Source: Tessaracoccus flavus (lineage in GTDB: Bacteria; Actinomycetota; Actinomycetes; Propionibacteriales; Propionibacteriaceae). Taken from it: DNA of 64,000 nt. A program made the position numbers and the translations under genes. The DNA is taken from contig NZ_CP019605.1 in the NCBI RefSeq assembly GCF_001997295.1, positions 2,790,001-2,854,000 on the forward strand, written 5' to 3'. Every line of letters begins with the position of its first letter. The stretch's first letter is position 1. The notes under the pieces were generated by a model that was not told where the DNA came from, did no database searches, and worked only from the letters and a program-made list of their open reading frames with translations. Shown here one piece after another: positions 57,589 through 64,000 of this stretch.

Positions 57589-59106
57589 TTACTCCTTGAC
57601 GTCCTCGTCGACCCAGTCGAAGGTCCGCGTGACGGCCTTCTTCCAGTTGCGGTACAGACGCTCGCGCTCGTCCTCGTCCATGGACGGGGTCCAGCGCTTA
57701 TCCTCTGCCCAGTTGTCGATGACGTCCTGCTCGCCCTGCCAGTAGCCAACGGCGATGCCGGCGGCGTAGGCGGCGCCGAGCGCGGTGGTTTCCGCGACGA
57801 CGGGGCGGACGACGTCCACGCCGAGCATGTCGGCCTGGAACTGCATCAGGGTCTCGTTGGCGGTCATGCCGCCGTCGACCTTGAGTTCAGCGAGTTCGAC
57901 GCCCGAGTCGGCTTCCATGGCGTCCAGCACCTCGCGGGTCTGGAAGGCGGTGGCCTCCAGGACGGCGCGGGCGATGTGGCCACGGTTGACGTAGCGGGTC
58001 AGGCCGACGAGCGCACCGCGTGCGTCCGCCTTCCAGTAGGGGGCGAAGAGGCCGGAGAAAGCCGGCACGAAGTACGCGCCGCCGTTGTCCTCGACCGTCG
58101 CTGCCAGCTGCTCGACCTCGGGGGCGGAGTCGAACATCTTCAGGTTGTCGCGCAGCCACTGCACCAGTGAACCGGTGACGGCGATCGAGCCCTCGAGGGC
58201 GTAGATGGCCGGCTTGTCGCCGATCTTGTAGCAGACCGTGGTGAGCAGGCCGTTCTCCGAGGGAACAACCTCCTCGCCGGTGTTGATCAGCATGAAGTTG
58301 CCGGTGCCGTAGGTGTTCTTCGCCATGCCGACCTCGAAGCAGGCCTGGCCGAAGGTGGCCGCCTGCTGGTCGCCCAGGATGCCGGCGATCGGAACGCCCG
58401 GGAGCATGCCCTGCGGGCGGCCGTCGCCGTAGACCTCGGCCGAGCTCTTGATCTCGGGAAGCATGGACATGGGGATGGTCATGTCCTTGGCGATCTCTTC
58501 GTCCCAGTCAAGGGTCTTGAGGTCCATCAGCATGGTGCGCGACGCGTTGGTGACGTCGGTGACGTGGATGCCGCCGTTCGTCCCGCCGGTCATGTTCCAC
58601 AGTACCCAGGTGTCCATGGTGCCCATGACGAGGTCGCCGGCTTCCGCCTTTTCGCGGGCGCCGTCGACGTTGTCGAGGATCCACTTGACCTTCGGGCCAC
58701 AGAAGTACGTGGCGAGCGGGAGTCCCACGCGGTCCTTGTACTTGTTCTGGTCGCCGCCGCCGAGTTCTTCGACGATCTTGGCGGTACGGGTGTCCTGCCA
58801 GACGATGGCGTTGTAGACGGGCTCACCGGTGTTCTTGTCCCACACCACGGTGGTCTCGCGCTGGTTGGTGATGCCAACCGCTGCGATGTTGCCCGAGTTC
58901 AGCTCTGCCTTGCTCAGCGCGTCGGCGACGACGGAGCGGACGTTGGCCCAGATCTCCTTGGGGTCGTGCTCGACCCATCCCGCGCGGGGGAAGATCTGCT
59001 CGTGCTCCTTCTGGCCGACCGAGACGATCGTGCCCTTGTGGTCGAAGACGATGGCTCGGGAGCTCGTCGTCCCCTGGTCGATTGCGAGTACGTACTTGTC
59101 GTTCAT
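57589..59106 (-). CDS. glpK: Glycerol kinase
   Basis: Phosphorylates glycerol to sn-glycerol-3-phosphate. 505 residues. FGGY-kinase motifs: [19 protein letters not shown] start ([19 protein letters not shown]), [55 protein letters not shown] and [21 protein letters not shown]. It lies 30 bases after glpF in the same minus-strand operon, terminated at 57553-57574. Confidence 0.97.
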   Translation of the reverse strand: MNDKYVLAIDQGTTSSRAIVFDHKGTIVSVGQKEHEQIFPRAGWVEHDPKEIWANVRSVVADALSKAELNSGNIAAVGITNQRETTVVWDKNTGEPVYNAIVWQDTRTAKIVEELGGGDQNKYKDRVGLPLATYFCGPKVKWILDNVDGAREKAEAGDLVMGTMDTWVLWNMTGGTNGGIHVTDVTNASRTMLMDLKTLDWDEEIAKDMTIPMSMLPEIKSSAEVYGDGRPQGMLPGVPIAGILGDQQAATFGQACFEVGMAKNTYGTGNFMLINTGEEVVPSENGLLTTVCYKIGDKPAIYALEGSIAVTGSLVQWLRDNLKMFDSAPEVEQLAATVEDNGGAYFVPAFSGLFAPYWKADARGALVGLTRYVNRGHIARAVLEATAFQTREVLDAMEADSGVELAELKVDGGMTANETLMQFQADMLGVDVVRPVVAETTALGAAYAAGIAVGYWQGEQDVIDNWAEDKRWTPSMDEDERERLYRNWKKAVTRTFDWVDEDVKE

Positions 59107-59136
59107 GTAGTCACTAATTCCTTACTCGAGGTGTGG

Positions 59137-59910
59137 TCACGCGGGGAGGAGTGCGCCGGACAGCAGGCCTGCCAGCACACCACCGATGAGGGGGCCGACG
59201 ATCGGGATCCAGGAGTAGCCCCAGTCGGAGCTTCCCTTGCCCTTGATCGGGAGGATGGCGTGCATGATGCGCGGCCCGAGGTCACGGGTGGGGTTGATGG
59301 CGTAGCCGGTGGGGCCGCCGAGGCTGGCACCGATACCGACGACGAGGAGTGCGACGCCAAGCGCGCCCAGCCAGCCGAGGCCGGCGGGAGTTGCGGTGTC
59401 CGCGTCGCCCCAGTTGCCAGCGGCCAGCACGACGAACACCAGCACGAAGGTGCCGATGATTTCAGTGATGACGTTCCACATGGGGTTGCGGATCTCAGCA
59501 CCGGTCGAGAACACGCCGAGCTTCTTGCCCGGGTCGGGCTCAGCGTCGAAGTGCTGCTTGTAGGCCACCCACGTGAGGAGGGCGCCGATCATGGCACCCA
59601 GCAACTGGGCCACAACGTAGACAACCGTCGAGGCGGCGGTGATCGCCACGCCGGCGGCGTAGCTATCCGCGCCCGAGGCGAGGATGCCGAACGTCACGGC
59701 CGGGTTGATGTGGCCGCCCGACTTGTAGGACACCAGGACACCCGCGAAAACCGCGAGACCCCAGCCAAAGTTGATGAGGAGCCAGCCGCCGCCGAGCCCC
59801 TTGGTCTTTGCGAGGATGGCGTTGGCGACGACGCCACCACCAAGCAGCAGCAGCATCGCTGAGCCGACGACCTCCGATAGGAAAACGACTCCTAGCGAGA
59901 CTTCTTCCAT
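59137..59910 (-). CDS. glpF: Glycerol facilitator (aquaglyceroporin)
   Basis: MIP-family channel, 257 residues, six helices. First half-helix loop GGHINPAVTFG (NPA); second GYAINPTRDLGPR (NPT in place of NPA, with the selectivity-filter Arg and the Asp typical of glycerol channels). Acts with glpK, trapping glycerol after entry. ATG 59910 has GGAGAG upstream. The region above it contains five clustered inverted repeats (59928-60050), likely operator sites. Confidence 0.95.
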   Translation of the reverse strand: MEEVSLGVVFLSEVVGSAMLLLLGGGVVANAILAKTKGLGGGWLLINFGWGLAVFAGVLVSYKSGGHINPAVTFGILASGADSYAAGVAITAASTVVYVVAQLLGAMIGALLTWVAYKQHFDAEPDPGKKLGVFSTGAEIRNPMWNVITEIIGTFVLVFVVLAAGNWGDADTATPAGLGWLGALGVALLVVGIGASLGGPTGYAINPTRDLGPRIMHAILPIKGKGSSDWGYSWIPIVGPLIGGVLAGLLSGALLPA

Positions 59911-59927
59911 GGTCTTGCTCTCCGTTC

Positions 59928-60050
59928 CTGACAGCTATGTCAGCTAGGCGTCATCAATGACGCGACTTAAGGAGGCGGACGTTTGTGCCGCCTCCAGATA
60001 GAACACCGCCCCTTGCACGTCGGTGCAAGGGCCATGCACGTTTGTGCATG
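59928..60050 (-). promoter_or_regulatory. glpF upstream region with five inverted repeats
   Basis: In 123 bases: CTGACA-GCTA-TGTCAG (59928-59943), GCGTCAT-CA-ATGACGC (59948-59963), an eight-base-arm dyad GGAGGCGG/CCGCCTCC (59971-59995), CCTTGCAC-GTCG-GTGCAAGG (60011-60030) and CATGCAC-GTTT-GTGCATG (60034-60050). The last three share the centre ACGTNNGTGC (59979, 60017 and 60038). This pattern fits multi-site binding by a glycerol regulator (GylR/GlpR type, inference). No regulator gene lies alongside. 60051-60295 shows no supported gene. Confidence 0.65.
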
Positions 60051-60295
60051 AGGTGAGAAAGTGACTGCACTTTGTGGTTTTTGTATCGGGGATCCGCGGG
60101 CCTCGTGCCATGGCGCGACGCCTCTTCGGGTCGGCCACGGAGGGTGTGAGCGTGGTCGCTACTCCCCCGCTGCGCCGTCCGACGCCGTATGTCATGGTTG
60201 ACCCCCTCGGCTCCCTGGTGGAAAGGTACCGCGCGCTGCTCCGCGTCGTGTGCAAAACATGAAGACCCGTCAGTGCTCCTGCAGGGGCGATCTCG

Positions 60296-60342
60296 GCTCC
60301 CTGAGCTTGTCGCCTCTGCTCCCTGAGCTTGTCGAAGGGTTG
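60296..60342. repeat. REP units, locus 8
   Basis: Two GCTCCCTGAGCTTGTCG units, the second ending GAAGGGTTG. Short form without core or inverse partner, immediately followed by array copy 7. Confidence 0.8.
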
Positions 60343-60369
60343 CGACCGTGACTGTGGGCGCCATCCTGA

Positions 60370-60612
60370 ACGCCAACGCGAGGTGGAGACGCCAACGCGA
60401 AGGTGGAAACGCCAACCAACAAGTCCCCACGCCGCCGAGACTCAGCGAGGCCTGTGAGATCTCGCGGGCGTCGCTGAGTCTCGCGGGCGTCTCGGGATTT
60501 CGATTGGCGTTCCGCCTCGTCTGTTGGCGTTCGCTCTTGCCGGTTGGCGTTGAATCCTGTCCGTTGGCGTTCCGCGTTTCCGGTTGGCGTTCAGTCCTGC
60601 CGGTTGGCGTCA
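60370..60612. repeat. 20-bp-period convergent array, copy 7
   Basis: Left arm ACGCCAAC at 60370, 60389 and 60409; centre with ACTCAGCGAGGC and GAGATCTCGCGGGCGTCGCTGAGTCT (about 60440-60482), followed by a partial duplication of TCGCGGGCGTC; right-arm units at 60501, 60521, 60541, 60561, 60581 and 60601. The last unit overlaps the stop codon of the YhgE/Pip gene (60610-60612). Confidence 0.93.
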
Positions 60613-63375
60613 GGCGGCCCGTCGGTACTGCTCGACGGTCAGACGACGGCGGGAGGCGACCGCGAGGATCGACGCCAGCGCGGCGATGGAGGCCATCAGC
60701 AGCGCCACCCCGGCCAGGCCGATCTCTCCGGTCCCTCCGGCGAGCCATGTCCGCACGAGCAGCAGGCCGTTCTGCAGCGGCGACACCGCGCCGAGCGGCG
60801 ACAGCCAGCTGGCGGCCGACGACAGCCCGAGGGCCAGCGTCACGGCCAGGAGCAGCACCGAGATCCCGCGGCCGACGTTGCCGAGCCAGCCCGCGAGGGC
60901 ATGGTTGGCGAAGACGAACGAGATGCCCAGCGCAAGCAGGAGCACCATCAGGCCCACCGTCGTGCCGATGCCTAGCCCGAGCGCCACACCTCCGATGATC
61001 CCGAGCAGCAGGCCCTGGGCGGCCACGATGACCAGCGGCACCCACAGGGTCCTCGCCCACAGCAGCAGGCTCGGGGCTCTCGACGACACGACGTCGCGCG
61101 GGATGGGCCGGGCAGCGACGAAGCTCGCCAGCGCACCCAGCCACAGACCGGCCACCAGCAGGAGCGAGACCAGCGGCACCTCGCCGCGGGTCATCAGGTC
61201 GGCGTCGCGATCAACCGGTGAGGCCACGACGGTCGCCAGACGCTCCCGATCCTGCGCCGAGTACGTCGGCACCTCGTCGGCGCCCTTGGCCAGCTCCGTG
61301 GCGAACGTGTCCACACCGTCGTCGAGCTGCTCGGCGCCATCGGCCAGTTGGAGGAGACCGTCCGTCAGTCCGGTGGTGCCGTCGGCGGCCGACGTCACCC
61401 CGCGCGTGTACTGCGCGACCCCCAACACGTAGTCGCCCGCGCCCACCTCGAGTTGGTCGACGCCGTCGGCGAGCTGCACGACACCGTCGCGTAGCTGCCT
61501 GACTCCCCCGGCCAACTCGGTGACCTGGCTCATCTCACCGATGCCGGAGTTCAGTTCAGCCACGCCGCCCGCGAGCTGACCGACGCCGTCGCCGTACTGG
61601 TCGAGACCGTCGGCGAGCTCCCGGGAGCCGTCGGCGAGCTGCCCGATCCCGGCCGTGAGCTGGGGCAGCCCGGTGGCGAGCTCCTGGATGCCTTCGTTGA
61701 GCTCGGTCGCGCCGTCGGCGAGTTGCTCTCCGCCGTCGACCAGAGGCTGGGCCTCGGTGACGAGCGTCGCGGCGCCGTCACGCAGCTGCGTGACGCCCTC
61801 GATAAGCTGTCCGGTCTGCGCGGCGAGCTCGCCGCCCAACTGCCCCACACCCTGGGAGAGCGCTTCCGCCCCCTGCGCGAACTCGGCGGCACCGGCGGCG
61901 TACGTGCCGGTGCCGACGGCGAGCCCTTCGGCACCGGTCAGGAGGGAGGCACCGGTCTGCGGGTCGGGCGTGTTGAGGATCGCCGACGCGGTCCCCGTGC
62001 CGGCGCGGAAGCCCGCTGTGAATCCCGCTTCGGCGCCCGCCCGGAACGTGGCCTCGAGCATCGCGCAGGTGGCGGGGTCCGGCACCGGGCACTCGAAGGC
62101 CTGGATCACCTGACCGACGGCCGCCGCCGCCTCGGCGGGCGGAGCGACCGCACCGGAGGAGAAGCCCTGGAGCGCCTGGTCGGCCTGCGCGAGCCCGCCG
62201 CTGAGGCCAGCCGCCCCGTCGGCGATGCCGCTGGCACCGTCGGCGAGTTCCTGGGCACCGGCGGAGAGGTCCGCCGCGCCCCCGACGAGCTGATCGAGAC
62301 CCTGCGTGTCCTGCGGTTGGGTGAGCCCGGCGAGGAGCTGATCGAGGCCGCCGCGGAGCTGGTCGACGCCGTCGATCGCCGCCGCGGTGCCGTCGGTGTA
62401 GGCAGGGATCTGCGAGAGCAGCTGGTCCGCCCCTGTGCCGAGCTCGCCCAGCGTCTCGGCGGTGGGAAGCTGCGCCTCCACCTGCGCCAGGCCGTCGGCC
62501 AGCCCGTCCGCACCCGCGACGAGCGGATCGGCGCCGGCCGCGAGCTGCGCCGCGCCGTCGTTCAGCTCGCCGACGCCCGCGATCAGTTCGGGGATGCCGG
62601 CGGCGAACTGGTCCACGCCCGTGGACAGCTGCGTCACGCCATCGACGAGCTCAGGCATGGAGCTGTTGAGGGTGGCGATGCCGTCGACGAGCTGGTCGCC
62701 GCCGTCCACCAGGAGGGGTCCGTTCTCGCTGAGCTGGACCATGCCGTCGCTCAGCTGGGTCGAGCCCTGGGCGGCTTCCCGGACCCCGTCGGCCAGCTGT
62801 GCCGACCCGTCGCTCAGCTGGGCGGCGCCGTCGACGATGGTGCTGAACTGCTCGCCGACCGTGTTGAACCCGACGTAGATGCCGTCGAGATAGCCCTCGG
62901 TCAGCGTCTCGTTGATGGTGTCGGTGGCGAGGCGGGCGATCTCCTGGGCCAGGGACGCGTCGGTGACGGGCGCGTTCTCGCTCACGTCGACATCGATGGT
63001 GGCCTGCTGCGCGGCGTCGGCGTCGTTGGCCGAGAAGGACGTGGCCGACGCAGAGAACTCCCGTGGGATCGTCACGACGGCGGAGTACTCGCCGGTCTTC
63101 AGGCCAGCCGACGCGCTGGGAGCGTCGGCCAGCGTCCACGAGATGTTGTCGCCGTCGCGCTCCAGCATGGCCGCCGCGAGCTGACGGCCGAGCGGGACGG
63201 GCTGGCCGTCGATGGTGACGGCCTCGTCGAGGTTGACGACGGCCGCCTGGATGTCGTCGTCAGCGCCGGCGTTCGCCGCTCCGATCAGCGACACAACGAC
63301 CAGCAGCGGCACCAACGCGAGCGCGATCAGGCCTGGCCATCCGAGGCGCCGTCCGGTCATGGTCTCGGGGTTCAT
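60610..63375 (-). CDS. YhgE/Pip-type membrane protein
   Basis: 921 residues. One N-terminal helix (LIALALVPLLVVVSLIGAANAG), a ~190-residue extracytoplasmic domain, then ~400 residues dominated by repeats of QLADG/ELADG type (QLSDGMVQL, GIGQLADGSRELADG) that predict a long extended helix or coil. The C-terminus has five to six helices of ABC-2/Pip type (VSLLLVAGLWLGALASFVA to the end). The family includes the phage infection protein of Lactococcus and type VII-related YueB. Start ATG 63375 overlaps the stop of the upstream MMPL gene. Confidence 0.88.
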   Translation of the reverse strand: MNPETMTGRRLGWPGLIALALVPLLVVVSLIGAANAGADDDIQAAVVNLDEAVTIDGQPVPLGRQLAAAMLERDGDNISWTLADAPSASAGLKTGEYSAVVTIPREFSASATSFSANDADAAQQATIDVDVSENAPVTDASLAQEIARLATDTINETLTEGYLDGIYVGFNTVGEQFSTIVDGAAQLSDGSAQLADGVREAAQGSTQLSDGMVQLSENGPLLVDGGDQLVDGIATLNSSMPELVDGVTQLSTGVDQFAAGIPELIAGVGELNDGAAQLAAGADPLVAGADGLADGLAQVEAQLPTAETLGELGTGADQLLSQIPAYTDGTAAAIDGVDQLRGGLDQLLAGLTQPQDTQGLDQLVGGAADLSAGAQELADGASGIADGAAGLSGGLAQADQALQGFSSGAVAPPAEAAAAVGQVIQAFECPVPDPATCAMLEATFRAGAEAGFTAGFRAGTGTASAILNTPDPQTGASLLTGAEGLAVGTGTYAAGAAEFAQGAEALSQGVGQLGGELAAQTGQLIEGVTQLRDGAATLVTEAQPLVDGGEQLADGATELNEGIQELATGLPQLTAGIGQLADGSRELADGLDQYGDGVGQLAGGVAELNSGIGEMSQVTELAGGVRQLRDGVVQLADGVDQLEVGAGDYVLGVAQYTRGVTSAADGTTGLTDGLLQLADGAEQLDDGVDTFATELAKGADEVPTYSAQDRERLATVVASPVDRDADLMTRGEVPLVSLLLVAGLWLGALASFVAARPIPRDVVSSRAPSLLLWARTLWVPLVIVAAQGLLLGIIGGVALGLGIGTTVGLMVLLLALGISFVFANHALAGWLGNVGRGISVLLLAVTLALGLSSAASWLSPLGAVSPLQNGLLLVRTWLAGGTGEIGLAGVALLMASIAALASILAVASRRRLTVEQYRRAA

Positions 63376-64000
63376 ACCCTGCTCTCCTCGCGGGTGCTGG
63401 CCGGGGCGGCGAACGTGCCGTCGACGGCGAAATCTCTCAAATGGTCTTCACTGGCGGCGCCGAGCACGACGGCGCCCTCGACGCGCGTGCGTTCGACGAG
63501 CGCCATCAGGGCCGCCTTTTCGCGCTTCGTGCCCACCAGGTCCACCGAATCCACGATGACGACGGAACCCGCCGGGACCGCCTCGAGCGACTCGGCGACG
63601 TCGTGGACGTGGGTGAGGTCGAGGTACGTGACGCGGCGACGAACGCGGCCGGCGGTCTCCGGCAGCAGCGCACCGGCCACGCGGGCGCGACCGCCCGTCG
63701 TCTGCAGGCGGCCGGACAGCGCCAGGGCGGCGCCGGTGCGCGGCCCGACCGGTCCCACGAGCCCCACCACGTTGCCCGGCACCAGCTTCAGGCTGAGCGG
63801 GTCGAGCACGCCGTCGACCGCAAGGTCCTCGGCGTAGAGCACCGAATCGTCGCCCGGCCAGCTCTTGAGCGCCATCTCCTTGCTCAAGACCTCACCCTCG
63901 ACGTCGAAGACGGGCAGCAGCTTGTCGAGCCACGCCGGCAGCCACCACGCGCGCTCGCCCAGCAGCGTCATCACGGCCGGCACCAGCGTCATCCGCACCA
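63372..64000 (-). CDS. MMPL-family transporter C-terminus fused to a degenerate ABC ATPase-like domain (partial)
   Basis: Only the last ~209 residues are in the window; the frame stays open through the right edge. The first ~40 residues (RMTLVPAVMTLLGERAWWLPAWLDKLLP) are the typical end of an MMPL/RND transporter. They are followed by LYAEDLAVDGVLDPLSLKLVPGN and VGLVGPVGPRTGAALALSG, laid out like an ABC nucleotide-binding domain but with the Walker A Lys and Ser/Thr missing and no signature motif; VVIVDSVDLV sits at the Walker B place. Coupled by an ATGA overlap to the YhgE/Pip gene, so the two probably form one export system. Confidence 0.75.
   Translation of the reverse strand, partial: VRMTLVPAVMTLLGERAWWLPAWLDKLLPVFDVEGEVLSKEMALKSWPGDDSVLYAEDLAVDGVLDPLSLKLVPGNVVGLVGPVGPRTGAALALSGRLQTTGGRARVAGALLPETAGRVRRRVTYLDLTHVHDVAESLEAVPAGSVVIVDSVDLVGTKREKAALMALVERTRVEGAVVLGAASEDHLRDFAVDGTFAAPASTREESRV

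Noticed and set aside
60074..60262. 62-codon plus-strand open frame between glpF and array copy 7
   Set aside because: No ribosome site, no family features, and it overlaps the glpF upstream control region; the next 30 bases lead into repeats.
61723..63837. 704-codon plus-strand open frame across YhgE/Pip
   Set aside because: Arg/Gly/Ala/Asp-rich shadow of a repetitive gene on the other strand; no ribosome site and no recognisable domain.

Overview
The window is a high-GC stretch of an actinobacterial chromosome. Several gene families point to the Propionibacteriales, most likely Propionibacteriaceae of the Tessaracoccus type (inference, no search was run): a CsoR copper operon, a Rv0050/Rv0051-like penicillin-binding protein pair, a CCA transferase-DUF6049-MurJ/pseudokinase block, a FemX transferase, DUF3618 and Holin-X membrane proteins, and a LigD-type polymerase-ligase. 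No tRNA or rRNA gene, CRISPR array, prophage or transposase was found.

Layout. 1-5.3 kb: cytochrome bd oxidase locus cydA(partial)-cydB-cydD-cydC, with an apparent one-base deletion in cydC. 5.4-8.5 kb: a GT4 glycosyltransferase and fumC, which has a hairpin terminator in its leader. 8.6-11.5 kb: minus-strand csoR-copZ-copA copper operon with the operator inside the promoter spacer. 11.5-13.3 kb: a cluster of DnaA-box matches upstream of dnaB. 13.8-18 kb: arsenic genes arsR / arsD-arsA-arsC-arsC2, with no efflux permease beside them. 18.2-25.7 kb: a hypothetical gene, mutY, a HAD hydrolase, a pentapeptide protein, an MFS transporter, a secreted RlpA-like protein, a glgC-like gene and ald. 26-28.4 kb: a large secreted glucuronyl C5-epimerase-like protein that shares an unrecognised exported domain with the RlpA-like protein. 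28.7-32.2 kb: small envelope proteins, a lipid kinase and a START-like protein. 32.4-34.9 kb: a divergent membrane pyrophosphatase with a lipobox. 35.3-44.9 kb: envelope genes (DUF4282, FKBP, two GT87-type proteins, FemX plus an alanine-racemase-like partner, class A PBP, MscS). 45.2-54.6 kb: cca-DUF6049-murJ and a three-gene membrane/coiled-coil operon. 55.1-59.9 kb: polymerase-ligase fusion, and glpF-glpK behind five clustered inverted repeats. 60.6-64 kb: a YhgE/Pip protein and the end of an MMPL transporter fused to a degenerate ABC domain.

Three intergenic repeat families structure the window. (1) Seven arrays built on a strict 20-bp period with a conserved core CCGTTGGCGTT. The units face each other across a palindromic centre. 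I do not recognise this family, and it is the best candidate for something undescribed. (2) A REP/BIME-like family with core CCCTTCGACAAGCTCAGGG, at eight loci. At three genes (arsC2, ald, ligD) the repeat itself supplies the stop codon. (3) Two 86-bp elements bounded by 18-bp inverted repeats. Most of the genes are housekeeping or envelope functions. Metal defence (Cu, As) and the repeats are the accessory layer.
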